Of a DNA stretch of 64,000 bases, positions 9,061 to 18,261 are shown one piece after another. This DNA is from Variovorax sp. J2L1-78. GTDB lineage: Bacteria > Pseudomonadota > Gammaproteobacteria > Burkholderiales > Burkholderiaceae_C. A program made the translations under genes and the position numbers. The stretch spans positions 1,984,001-2,048,000 of the forward strand of contig NZ_JASZYB010000001.1 in assembly GCF_030317205.1 (NCBI RefSeq), written 5' to 3'. The notes under the pieces are model-generated. The model was not told the origin of the DNA. It was given only the letters and a program-made list of their open reading frames with translations, and ran no database searches. Positions within the stretch are counted from its first letter, which is position 1; each line of letters begins with the position of its first letter.

Positions 9061-12000
9061 GGCTTCTCGGAAGCGGGGACCCGCTCGACCTCGACGTCCA
9101 GGTTGAAGAGCGGTGGCTCGCCTCGGTCCGCGCGCTCGCGGCCCAGTTGCTTCCAGCGCGCGAGCACATCGGCCTTGACGGCCTCCACGCGCTGCGTCGC
9201 AAGGGCGTCCGGCTCGCCGGCGGCGGCGCGGTACGCCAGGCGCAGCACCGATGGCTTCTCGGCCAGGGCGGTCACGGCCAGTGCCAGTTGCGCGGCATGC
9301 GCCGGCCGCAGCGCGGCGCTGCCGTTCTCGAAGGCGCTGGATTGCAGCGCCAGCCGCACCACGCGGTGCACGGTGGCGCCGAAGTTCACCTTCAGCACCT
9401 TGCCGCGGGTGGCGCGTTCGGCGGCCGGGTTCTCGCTGGTGGTGCGATAGCCCGACGGCAGCGTGCGCTCGTCGACCTTCAGCACCAGGTTGCTGCCGGT
9501 GCCTTCCTTCGGAATCGCAGCGCAGGCGATGTGGTAGCGGCCCTCGGCGTCGGTCGTCACCAGCAGGCCGTTGACGGTGGCAACGCGCGCGTTGGCGATA
9601 CCGGGCTCGCCGGCGTCCTGGTAGCCGTTAGCGTTCTTGTCGTCGTAGACCGTGCCGATCACGTCGGTGCAATCGAACAGCGCATCGGGCACCACGCGCA
9701 CCGCGGCGGTGGCGAGGTTCGAGAGCGCGCGGCCACCAACGCCCTGCTGGGCGATCACCTGGTTCACGTACTCGCCCTCCCCCACGCCCACACCGACGCC
9801 GGCGACCATCAGGTATTCCTTGGTCTCGTTGCCGTTGAAGTTCTGGCCCGGCACGACCAGCTGGCGGCCGTTGAGTTGCGGCACCACCGGCAGCGCAATG
9901 CCACCGGGCAGCGTGCGCACTGTGAGCGAGCCCGCCACGAAGCGGAAGCCCGGCGGCAGCGTGTCGACCACCGCCACGTTCGTCAGCACCGCGCCGCGCG
10001 TGTTGCGCGCCGTGATGCGGTAGGGCAGCAGTTCGGCCTTCTTCACCGTCAGTTTCGAGGTGGTCTTGCGCAGCTCGATCAGCGTCGTGTTGGCCGGGTC
10101 GAGCGGGATGTTGTTGGCCACCACGTGCTGGCCGCCGCCCCCCGGCATCTGGAAGGCCAGGTAGTAGCCGGCACCTGCGACGAGCGAGCCGCCCGGGCTG
10201 ACGACGCAAGGATTGCTCTGCGCCGGCACCGGGCCGCCGGCCGGCGGCGTGCAGGCCTGCGTGCCGAGGGCACCCGCCGCGGCGGGGAACATCGACGACG
10301 GCAGGTACGCGCCGGGCGGCACCACCGTCAGGCGGTACTCGCCCGCAGGCGCGCCGGGTAGCAGGAAGAAGTCGTAGCTGCCGGCAGTGCCGGTGCTGTA
10401 GCTGTCGCGGCCGTCCAGCAGATGGCGGGCCGGGTCGAAGCCGGCCGGGCCAACCAGCGTCACCGTGGCGCCGGGCACCGGCGTGCCGCTGACGCTGTCG
10501 TACACCACGCCACCCGGGTCGTAGGGCAGGTCCTGCTGAACGGTATTTGTCCCGGCCGCGACGCGCACCCTGATCGAAACGCGCGGGTCGCTCGCCGGCG
10601 GCGTCGGGTACGGGCCGTTGCCGGCGTTCTGCGCCGGGTCGGTCGGCCAGGTGCCGCCGACCAAGCGGCCGTCGGGGGTGCGGAAGCGCACCCGGTACTC
10701 GCCCGGCGTGAGGTCGCCGAAGCGGTAGCTGCCGTCGGCACCGGTGACCACGCTGTAGAGCGGCACCAGCGCACTGTCGGCGCAAGCGTTGCTGCCGTCG
10801 GTGCAGCGCATCAGCTCGACGGTCCAGCCTTCGCCGCCGCCCTCGCCGCTGTCGTTGCCGCGGTTGTGGTTGCCGTCCAGCCAGACGCGGCCGCTGAGCG
10901 AGCCTGGCTGGCTGTTGCGTTCGCTGAGGTCGTAGCCGGTGCCGTCGAGCGCGCTGGCGGAGATCGGCACGCGGATCACATTGGTGCCCTGCACCGTGCC
11001 GCCGAGCGTGCCGGCCTTGGCGCCGCCTTCGTCGTAGCCCGCGGGCTGCGTCTCGGTCAGCACGTAGCCGTTGGCGTCGGGCAGCGGCAGGTCGGCCAGG
11101 CGGTAGGCGCCGTTGGCGTCGGTCACGGCGCTGCGCGTCATCGGCGCGCCGGCGGCGTCGGTGCCGGTCAGCGTGAGCGTGACGCCGGCGATCGGCAGAT
11201 CCTGCGGCTCGCGAATGCCGTTGCCGTTGGCGTCGTTCCACACCGTACCGGCCAGCGAGGCGCCGCGTTCGCCGAAGTTGTAGTTGTCGCCGTTGCCGCG
11301 TGCGAAGGCGATGGCGGCGAGCGTGTCGTTGCCGAGCGTGCCGCTGGCCGCGCCCTCGACGGTGCCGACCGCATCCAGGCCGTCGGCATAGGTCACCGGC
11401 TGCGTTTCGCGCACGGTGTAGCCGGCGGCGTCGGCCGGCACGAGACCGGTAAAGACGTAGCGGCCGGTGGCGTCGGTGGTCACGGTCATGTCAACCGCGA
11501 GCCCGCCCGTCGAGCGCCCGGTCAGGCGCAGCGACACGCCGGCGATGGCGGGCTCGCCGTTCTGCCGGATGCCGTCGCTGTTGCTGTCGACATAGACCCA
11601 GCCGGCGATCTGGCCGCCGCGTTCGCCGAAGTCGTAATCGATGCCGGCTTCTTCCGACACCAGCGCGATGCTGCCGATGCGGTCGTTCGCGCTGGCCGGG
11701 TTGGCGGTGCCGCGCGGCGTGCCGGCGACAGTGCCCACGGCCTCCGTGCCGTCGGCCACGCCGACGGGCTGGGTTTCATCGACCTGGTAGCTGCCGGGCA
11801 GCAAGGTGGCGGTCGTGTAGACGCCGTTGGCGTCGGTGACGAGCACCTGCGTCACGGCATTGCCCAGGAAGTCGGTGCCGCTGACCGTCACCGTCACACC
11901 GGCGATGCCCGGCTCGCCCGCATCGCGCGCACCGTTAGCGGGCGTCAGGTCGGCATAGACATGGCCGGAGAGGCTGGCCGGTCGCACCACCGAGAAGTTG

Positions 12001-15000
12001 TTGGCGGCCGAGCCTGCGCCGGCCGCACCCAGGCGGATGCCCTGGATCACGTTGGCGTTCGAGCCGTTCGGCCCGGCGCTCACGCCGGTGCCGGCGGTCG
12101 GCACGGTGCCGGCCACGCTGCCGGTTCCGCTCACGGCGCCCGCGCGCGTCAGGCCGGGCGCATAGCCGGTCGGCCGCGTTTCGGTCACGCTGTAGAGGCC
12201 CGGTGCCAGGTTCGGGAAGTTGTAGTTGCCCGCGGCGTCGGTCAGCGTCGTGAGGCTGACCGTGTTGCCCTGGTCGTCGGCGCCCGTCAGCGTGACGGTC
12301 ACGCCGGCCAGGCCCGGTTCGGTCGCGGGTGCGCCCTGCAGGCCGCTGCCGTCGCGGTCGTAGTACACGCGGCCCGAGATGCCGCTCGGCAGCAGTTCGC
12401 CGAAGTGGTAGGCGCCCTGGGTCGCCGGCGGCGCGGTGTTGCTCACCGTGACGCCGGTGATGACGTCGCCGCTGGTCTGCGCCGTGCCCGGTTGCCCGTT
12501 GGGGCTGGCCTTGCCTGGCGCGTAGCCGGTCGGCTGCGTCTCGGTGATGGTGTAGCCGCTGCCGCCCGAGGGTGGCACGTTGCGGAACTCGTAGCTGCCG
12601 GCCGGGCCGGTCGGCACGGCGAGGATGTTCACCGGGTTGCCCGCGGCGTCGGTGCCGGTCAGGCGCACGGTCACGCCGGTGATGCCGGTGTCGCCGGCCT
12701 GGGGTGCGCCGTCGTTGTTCTGGTCGACGAACACGCGCACCGAGATGCGGGTCAGCACCTCGCCGAAGTCGTAGCCGGTGGCCGTCACGTTGGAGCGCAG
12801 CACGATGGCGCTGACTTGGTCGTTGGTCGCGGTGCTGCCGCCGGCGGTGCCGGCCGCGTCACTGCCGTCGACGTAGCCGGTCGGCTGCGTCTCGACCAGC
12901 GCATAGGTGCCGGGCAGCAGGTTGGCGAAGCTGTAGGCGCCGCTCGCGTCGCTGGCGGCGGCAGGCACGCTCACCGCGTTGCCGAACATGTCGGTGCCGC
13001 TGAGGGCGACGAGCGCACCGGCGATGCCGAGGTCGCCCGCGTTGTACGCGTTGCCGTAGTCCACGTCGTGGTAGATCCGCCCGGCGATGGACGCCGCGCG
13101 CACCTCGCCGAAGAAGTTGCTGCTCGACACGCCGCCCGTCGACAGGACGATGGCCTGCACGACGTTCGCGTTGGAACCATTGGGGCCGTTGACCGTGCCC
13201 GCCGGCACCGTGCCCGGCGTGCTGCCAGCGCCGCTGCCTGCCCGGGTGATGCCGGGCAGGTAGGCGGTCGGTTGCGCTTCGGTGACGGTGTAGGTGCCGG
13301 CCGGAACGATGAAGTTCCAGTTGCCGTTGGCGTCGGTCGTGGTGGTCAGCGTGACAGGGCTGCTCGTCGCCGCATCGGTGCCGGTCAGTGTGACGGTCAC
13401 ACCGGCGATGCCGGGCTCGCCGCTGTCGGGCTGGCCGCTGCCGTTCAGGTCTTCATAGACACGGCCGCTGACACCAGCGTTCTGCACCGTGATCTGGCCA
13501 CTCTTGAAGTTGTTACCCCCAGTGGTTACGGCGCCGCCGTTGGTGTCGCCGGAACCCTTGGTGATGATGCTGGCCGTATTAGTCACGACCGTGCCATTGG
13601 CCGGTGGCGTGCCGGTGACGAAGCGCACCGGAATGCGCACCGTCGCCACGCCATTGGCAGGCATCGAAGCGATGTCGCAGGCGACCTCGTTGCTGACTAC
13701 CGCGCAGGTGGGCGCGGCCGGCGTGAAGCTGCCGGCGGTCACGACGAAGCTCGGCGTGCCGGCAACTTCGAGGGTGCTCGGCAAGGCGTCGCGGAACTCG
13801 GTGGTGTCGGCCGTCTGGGGCCCGTTGTTGCGCACCAGCACCAGCCAGTCAAAGGTCTGGTTGGTGGCCGTGCTCGTGAGGGGCGTGGCTGTGCCGCTCG
13901 CCACCGCTTGCTTGCTCACGACCTCGACGTCGGCCTTGTAGCGGAAGCCTGTGCCTTCGAGCTCAAAGTTGTTGCCAGGCACGTCGTACTGGTTCTGGCT
14001 GCTGTCCAGGAAATCGACCGCCATCTGGTTGACGAAGGCGCCCTTGCCGGCGCCCTTGAGCACCACCTGGACGGACACGCTGTTGGCTTCACCGGTCGCG
14101 TTCGTGCCGCTGCCACCCAGTCTCGGCACGGTGAAGACGATCTGACCGCCCACCGCGCCGACGGCTGCGCCACCCTGTAGCGCGTAGCTCACCCCAGCCG
14201 GCACGGTGACGCTCACCAGCGTCGGGGCCGATTCGCCGCCCGCCACCGTCACCGGCAGCGTGTCGATGATGCGCACGCCCTCGGCCGTCGACGGCCGGTT
14301 GTTCGACACCCGCAGCGTGTAGGTCACGTTGTCGCCCACATCCACCGGGTCCACGTCGTCGTCTTTCTGTGCCACCAGGTCGTAGTCGGGGACCTCGATG
14401 ACCGCCAGGGCGCTTGCCGCGTTGTTGGTCGAAAGCGTCTCCGGCGTCGTGGTGGAGACCGTCACTGCGTTGGTGAGCGTGGTGTTGGCGGTCGAGGCCA
14501 GCGGGCGCACTTGCACGGTGACCGTCTGCTGCTGGTTACGGTCGATGGCCGCCCAGCTGCAGCGCAACTGGTTGTTGCCGGCGCCGGTGGGCGCGGTCGT
14601 GCTCGGCGTAACGGAACAGCTGCCGCCACCATTGGCCACGGCCGACAGGAACATCAGGCCCGACGGCAGGGTGTCGACCACCTCGACGGCATAGGCCCGG
14701 CTGAAGCCGCCGTCCGGCGCGGTGGTGCGATTCACCGCCGCGAGGGTGTAGGTCAGCAGTTGGCCGGCCTTCACGGTCGACGGGCTGGCGTTCTTCGTCA
14801 CCGTGACATCGGTCAGCGCGGTGTAGTAGGCCGATGCGGTGCCGCTGTTGGTCAGCCCGGCGTCGTCGAGCACCGGGTCGGCCGGGGTCGCTGCCACGGC
14901 GCTGGCCTTGTTGTCGATGCGGAAGGCATGGTCGGTGGCCGAGGCGCCGTCGCCGTAGTGGACGGTCGTGACCTGCAGCACCGGGCACAGCGGATCGGCG

Positions 15001-17069
15001 GTCACCGGCGCACCGGCGGCCCGGCACACCGGCAGCGTCGTCAGGCTGCAGTTGCTAAGGAAGGCCGTGCCGTTGGCCGCCGGCGCGGTCGCGCTGCAGC
15101 CGGCCGCGAAGGTGCCACCGTTCGGCGTCAGCTGCACCGTCGATGTGCCGATCACCTGGGCGAAGCTGTCGCTGATGGCCACGTTCTGGGCCGCCGACGG
15201 GCCGGCGTTGACGATCTCGATCGCCCAGACAACGGGGCTGCCCGCGACCTGCGGGCTGCCGGCACTGGCGCCGAGGGCGCTGATCACGCGCTTGTTCACC
15301 TTGACGTCCGCGGCCGTGCCCGAGTCGTCGACACCAGTGTCCACGTCCATGCAGTCGTTGCCGGTGTTGGCGTCGGGGTCGGCACCTGCCGTCGGCGCGC
15401 CGGCCGGCAGCGCCACGTTCACGCACATGTGGTTGCGCAGCAGGGTGCCGGCCGGCGTGGGCAGCGTGGTGATCGTCACGTTGAGTGTCACGAAGCCGCC
15501 GTTGCGGGCATTGCCGCCCGCACTGACGTCGACCGGAATGTCGGCCGTGGTGACCCGACTGCAGTTGACGTCGGCCGGACCGACCACCGGCAGCGTCGCA
15601 GGCACACCACCCTTGGTCACGGCGCAGCTGAAGCCGTTCGGCGCGATGCTGTTGAGCGTCATGTTCGCCGGCAGGTTGTCGACCAGCGCGACGGTGCTAC
15701 CCGCCAGCAGGCGGGTGCTGCCGAGGTTGCTCGAGCCCACCGTGAAATCGAAGGGCTGGTTCAGCGGCACGCTGTTTTGCGGCCAGCCGCGGCGCTTGTC
15801 GGCGCGAAAGTCGGTGTCCGAGACAGCCACGTCGGCCGGTGCCTGCGCGATGACCGAGCCGGCCACCGGCCCGGTGGCCGCGAGCGTGGCCTGGTTGACC
15901 ACGCCGGTGCCCGGCGTCATGGCCCGCACCGGCACGACGATGTTGCCGAGCGCGACGTTGGCGCCCCCTGCACCTCCGATGTCGGCGCGGGTGCAGGACA
16001 GCGTCTGGCCGGCGACGTTGCAGCTCCATCCGGCGGCCGCCGTGGGCGCGCCGTCGACCGCGAAGTTCGCCGGGATGGTGTCGGTCAGCGTGACACCGGT
16101 CGGCGCCGTGCCGCTGAAGCGCGGTGCGAGCGTGAAGTTGAAGCGTTGGCCGACCAACAGCTGGCCGCCGTCGTGCGTCTTGCCGAGGGTCAGCAGGCTG
16201 CCCGGCGTCACGGTGGTCACGCCGCTGGCGTTGTTGTTGGTCGAAACGCCGTCGCCGACGGCGCCCGACGCCGGCACCACAGCCGCTTGGTGCGCGATGG
16301 TCGAGCCCGACGCGGCGATGACGACGCCCTGGACAGTCACCGTCGTGCTGCCGCCCACCGCGAGCGCGCCCACGTTGCAGTTCAGGGTGCCGCCAGAAAT
16401 CGAGCAGCCGGCCGGCAGACCAGTGGGCGACACCGAGAAACCCGTCGGAAGGGGATAGCTCAGGACGGTGCCGGTCGAGGCGTCCGGCCCGCCATTGGTC
16501 AGCGTGAAGGCCACCGGCTGCGTGCTGCCGCTGGGTGCGCTCGCCGGCGCGGTGAGCGTGACGCCGATGTCGGCCCCCTTGTTCACCGTGATCGTCTTGG
16601 TTTCGGACGAACCGCCGCCGTCGATCGTGGCCGTCACCGAGAGCGAGCCCTCGGCCACCGTGCCGAGCACGATGCCGATGTCCACCGTCTGGCTGGCCGC
16701 CAGCGTGATCCCGGAGCACTGCACGCTGCCGGGGCCGGCGCTGCCCACCGGCACGGTCGCGCTGCAGCTCACGCCGGCCGGCAGCGCCCCCGTGCCCTGA
16801 TAGATCGATCCGACCGGGAAGGTAAAGGTGAAGCCGGTGCCAGGCGCACCGACCGGCGAGCTGTTGAGTTCGGCGACGAGGACGTGGTTCGTCACCTGGG
16901 CGCGGGCCGGCACGATGGCCGGGGTAGGCTCCAGCGCCGAGATGCGGGACTGGGCATGGGCGGCGGCGGCCAAGAGCAGCGAGGATGCCGCAATGGCGGC
17001 GATCCGGCGGGCGATCCGGGCGGCGGCAGGCAGCAGGGGGCGCGGCCCCGGGGTACTCAGGATGGTCAT
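9057..17069 (-). CDS. giant secreted repeat protein (DUF11-like and SdrD/Cna-B-like domains)
   Basis: About 2,670 aa. The start at 17069 is chosen because it opens directly on a signal peptide (ARRIAAIAASSLLLAAAAHA, cut near residue 40). The frame is open 42 nt further up only with a TTG. Residues about 150-1,190 hold several DUF11-type repeats (xxDTLPxGxxF, TVxVxV) with paired Cys. From about 1,198 come eight SdrD_B/Cna_B-like repeats of about 120 aa, most with Asp/Asn-rich calcium-type loops such as DLNGSGQPDSGEPG. Another DUF11 repeat and a ninth SdrD-like repeat (DKNANGYQDAGEPG) follow. The last 110 residues look like a degenerate OmpA-type domain. No LPXTG motif or autotransporter barrel is seen. 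Likely a surface adhesin or stalk; export route unknown. Confidence 0.8.
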   Translation of the reverse strand: MTILSTPGPRPLLPAAARIARRIAAIAASSLLLAAAAHAQSRISALEPTPAIVPARAQVTNHVLVAELNSSPVGAPGTGFTFTFPVGSIYQGTGALPAGVSCSATVPVGSAGPGSVQCSGITLAASQTVDIGIVLGTVAEGSLSVTATIDGGGSSETKTITVNKGADIGVTLTAPASAPSGSTQPVAFTLTNGGPDASTGTVLSYPLPTGFSVSPTGLPAGCSISGGTLNCNVGALAVGGSTTVTVQGVVIAASGSTIAHQAAVVPASGAVGDGVSTNNNASGVTTVTPGSLLTLGKTHDGGQLLVGQRFNFTLAPRFSGTAPTGVTLTDTIPANFAVDGAPTAAAGWSCNVAGQTLSCTRADIGGAGGANVALGNIVVPVRAMTPGTGVVNQATLAATGPVAGSVIAQAPADVAVSDTDFRADKRRGWPQNSVPLNQPFDFTVGSSNLGSTRLLAGSTVALVDNLPANMTLNSIAPNGFSCAVTKGGVPATLPVVGPADVNCSRVTTADIPVDVSAGGNARNGGFVTLNVTITTLPTPAGTLLRNHMCVNVALPAGAPTAGADPDANTGNDCMDVDTGVDDSGTAADVKVNKRVISALGASAGSPQVAGSPVVWAIEIVNAGPSAAQNVAISDSFAQVIGTSTVQLTPNGGTFAAGCSATAPAANGTAFLSNCSLTTLPVCRAAGAPVTADPLCPVLQVTTVHYGDGASATDHAFRIDNKASAVAATPADPVLDDAGLTNSGTASAYYTALTDVTVTKNASPSTVKAGQLLTYTLAAVNRTTAPDGGFSRAYAVEVVDTLPSGLMFLSAVANGGGSCSVTPSTTAPTGAGNNQLRCSWAAIDRNQQQTVTVQVRPLASTANTTLTNAVTVSTTTPETLSTNNAASALAVIEVPDYDLVAQKDDDVDPVDVGDNVTYTLRVSNNRPSTAEGVRIIDTLPVTVAGGESAPTLVSVTVPAGVSYALQGGAAVGAVGGQIVFTVPRLGGSGTNATGEANSVSVQVVLKGAGKGAFVNQMAVDFLDSSQNQYDVPGNNFELEGTGFRYKADVEVVSKQAVASGTATPLTSTATNQTFDWLVLVRNNGPQTADTTEFRDALPSTLEVAGTPSFVVTAGSFTPAAPTCAVVSNEVACDIASMPANGVATVRIPVRFVTGTPPANGTVVTNTASIITKGSGDTNGGAVTTGGNNFKSGQITVQNAGVSGRVYEDLNGSGQPDSGEPGIAGVTVTLTGTDAATSSPVTLTTTTDANGNWNFIVPAGTYTVTEAQPTAYLPGITRAGSGAGSTPGTVPAGTVNGPNGSNANVVQAIVLSTGGVSSSNFFGEVRAASIAGRIYHDVDYGNAYNAGDLGIAGALVALSGTDMFGNAVSVPAAASDASGAYSFANLLPGTYALVETQPTGYVDGSDAAGTAGGSTATNDQVSAIVLRSNVTATGYDFGEVLTRISVRVFVDQNNDGAPQAGDTGITGVTVRLTGTDAAGNPVNILAVPTGPAGSYEFRNVPPSGGSGYTITETQPTGYAPGKASPNGQPGTAQTSGDVITGVTVSNTAPPATQGAYHFGELLPSGISGRVYYDRDGSGLQGAPATEPGLAGVTVTLTGADDQGNTVSLTTLTDAAGNYNFPNLAPGLYSVTETRPTGYAPGLTRAGAVSGTGSVAGTVPTAGTGVSAGPNGSNANVIQGIRLGAAGAGSAANNFSVVRPASLSGHVYADLTPANGARDAGEPGIAGVTVTVSGTDFLGNAVTQVLVTDANGVYTTATLLPGSYQVDETQPVGVADGTEAVGTVAGTPRGTANPASANDRIGSIALVSEEAGIDYDFGERGGQIAGWVYVDSNSDGIRQNGEPAIAGVSLRLTGRSTGGLAVDMTVTTDATGRYVFTGLVPADAAGYTVRETQPVTYADGLDAVGTVEGAASGTLGNDTLAAIAFARGNGDNYNFGERGASLAGTVWNDANGNGIREPQDLPIAGVTLTLTGTDAAGAPMTRSAVTDANGAYRLADLPLPDANGYVLTETQPAGYDEGGAKAGTLGGTVQGTNVIRVPISASALDGTGYDLSERNSQPGSLSGRVWLDGNHNRGNDSGEGGGEGWTVELMRCTDGSNACADSALVPLYSVVTGADGSYRFGDLTPGEYRVRFRTPDGRLVGGTWPTDPAQNAGNGPYPTPPASDPRVSIRVRVAAGTNTVQQDLPYDPGGVVYDSVSGTPVPGATVTLVGPAGFDPARHLLDGRDSYSTGTAGSYDFFLLPGAPAGEYRLTVVPPGAYLPSSMFPAAAGALGTQACTPPAGGPVPAQSNPCVVSPGGSLVAGAGYYLAFQMPGGGGQHVVANNIPLDPANTTLIELRKTTSKLTVKKAELLPYRITARNTRGAVLTNVAVVDTLPPGFRFVAGSLTVRTLPGGIALPVVPQLNGRQLVVPGQNFNGNETKEYLMVAGVGVGVGEGEYVNQVIAQQGVGGRALSNLATAAVRVVPDALFDCTDVIGTVYDDKNANGYQDAGEPGIANARVATVNGLLVTTDAEGRYHIACAAIPKEGTGSNLVLKVDERTLPSGYRTTSENPAAERATRGKVLKVNFGATVHRVVRLALQSSAFENGSAALRPAHAAQLALAVTALAEKPSVLRLAYRAAAGEPDALATQRVEAVKADVLARWKQLGRERADRGEPPLFNLDVEVERVPASEKP
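10690..13490 (-). repeat. tandem SdrD_B/Cna_B-like repeat array inside the giant surface gene
   Basis: Eight diverged units of about 350-420 bp. Each opens with a (S/A)GxV(Y/W)xD pattern, continues with an Asp/Asn-rich loop and (I/L)AGVTVTLTGTD, and ends with a TxTQPxGY-type strand. Approximate unit starts on the minus strand are 13480, 13090, 12745, 12385, 11965, 11605, 11245 and 10895. DNA identity is strong in the GTVTLTG and ETQP segments, so recombination between units could change the copy number. Confidence 0.8.
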
Positions 17070-17457
17070 GCGGGCGGTCGTCTCGAATGAGCCGCCGGGG
17101 CCACCGCGCAAGATGCGCGGCCTCTCACCGGGCGGCGGGCTGCATGCGACGACTGAGCGCAGGGGCGTCAGTCGGAAGTCATGCGACGGCCGCGATGGTG
17201 CAGATAGATTTAGTTACATTCATCCAGGATTGATCACAGTTCCTGACGGTTCTTGACAAATGTGAACCCGTTTCCGGAGTGGGCGCTCCCTTGAAACGGT
17301 GTGCATTCGCGAGACACATGGCGCGAGAAGCCCGCGCGGGTCGCACTGAGCGAATGTCCAGAATGCGTGATATTTGTCACGGTTCGAGTCGTTGGTAACC
17401 CGCCACAACCCGCCCCGGATCGGGCCGCCAGCACGCCGACGAACGGCCGTGCGCCGG
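17070..17457. promoter_or_regulatory. AT-richer upstream region of the giant surface gene
   Basis: No gene is seen in this 388-bp gap. Around 17205-17400 the base composition is clearly more AT-rich than the flanking genes, as expected of a control region for the leftward surface-protein operon. I could not find a convincing sigma-70 pair on the minus strand. A CRP-like dyad is annotated separately. Confidence 0.45.
17366..17381. promoter_or_regulatory. CRP/FNR-family-like dyad (GTGA-N6-TCAC)
   Basis: CGTGA-TATTTG-TCACG is a perfect 5-bp-arm inverted repeat matching the GTGA-N6-TCAC core recognised by CRP-type regulators. It lies about 300 bp upstream of the giant surface gene and about 90 bp beyond the response-regulator stop. 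A short dyad can occur by chance, so this is a candidate only. Confidence 0.35.
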
Positions 17458-18198
17458 CTATTTCACGAGCACGTAGCCCGTGCCGCGCACCGAATGCAGC
17501 GGCAGCCGCATGCCCAGCTTCTCGGCCTTACGGCGTACGCGGCTCGCGATCGCATCGATACGGTGTCCGTCGAAGTCGAACACATCGCCGCCGAGTGCCC
17601 GAATCAGTTCGTCCCGGCTGACCGCCGAGCCACGGTGGCGAAACAAGCAGGCGACGAAGGCTCGCTCGCTGGTGGTCAGTTTCATGCGGCGCCCCTCCGG
17701 GTCGCTCAGGACCCAGTCGCCCTCGAGCAGCCGCCAGGGCCCGCTGCGTTTCGGTTCCTGTGGCGCAGGCGCCGGTGCATCAGCATGAACGTCGACGGCG
17801 ATGGCCGGCTCCGTGCGCAGGCGGCGTGCGATGGCATTCAGCGTTTCCGCCAACTCTGCCATGTGCACCGGCTTCACCAGATAGGCGTCGGCGCCGTGTC
17901 GCAGGCCGAGCAGGCGCTCTTCCAGCTGACCGCGAGCGGTGACCAGCACCACGCCGATCTGGCGAATGCTCCGAAGGTGGGACACGATGGACAGCCCGCT
18001 CTCCCCCGGCAGGCCGATGTCGACCACGGCGATGTCGCAGGGGGCGAGCGCGAAGGCCTTGTAGAAGGCCGGCGCGGCGGGAAAGCCCTGCGCCTCGAAG
18101 CCCAGTTCCCCGAGCGCAAAGACCATCTCTTCGCGGAGATCGTCGTCGTCCTCGATCACGTGGACCCGCAGCGGTGGGACAGAACTCGTCGATGGCAT
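17458..18198 (-). CDS. OmpR-family two-component response regulator
   Basis: 246 aa. An N-terminal receiver domain has the acidic pocket (VIEDDDD, residues 14-20), the phospho-acceptor Asp60 (AVVDIGLPGESG) and the conserved Lys in YLVKPVH. After a short Pro/Ala linker comes a C-terminal winged-helix DNA-binding domain (TTSERAFVACLF, then VHSxRGTGYVLVK-like end). The start at 18198 is the first ATG of the receiver fold; the reading frame is open far upstream only because of GC-rich antisense sequence. It is divergent from the sensor kinase at 18262 (63 bp between them) and is the nearest regulator upstream, on the same strand, of the giant surface-protein operon, a plausible target. Confidence 0.92.
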   Translation of the reverse strand: MPSTSSVPPLRVHVIEDDDDLREEMVFALGELGFEAQGFPAAPAFYKAFALAPCDIAVVDIGLPGESGLSIVSHLRSIRQIGVVLVTARGQLEERLLGLRHGADAYLVKPVHMAELAETLNAIARRLRTEPAIAVDVHADAPAPAPQEPKRSGPWRLLEGDWVLSDPEGRRMKLTTSERAFVACLFRHRGSAVSRDELIRALGGDVFDFDGHRIDAIASRVRRKAEKLGMRLPLHSVRGTGYVLVK

Positions 18199-18261
18199 CT
18201 CAATCAATTGTAAATTCGCAGGCTGCGTGCATCTGGCTGACAGGCCGGGGCCGCCCGCCCC
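18199..18261. promoter_or_regulatory. divergent control region between response regulator and sensor kinase
   Basis: Only 63 bp separate the two starts. It contains an AT-rich patch (TCAATCAATTGTAAATT at about 18200-18217) that could hold overlapping divergent -10 regions. No clear -35 hexamers were identified. Confidence 0.4.

Noticed and set aside
10690..13490. Possible CRISPR or satellite array
   Set aside because: Repeats are in frame, 350-420 bp and protein-domain sized; there are no short direct repeats with unique spacers anywhere in the window.
10422..14180. 1,252-codon plus-strand open frame opposite the giant surface gene
   Set aside because: Composition is a typical antisense shadow of Gly/Thr/Val-rich repeats, with no signal peptide or domain; the minus-strand product has a signal peptide and recognised repeats.
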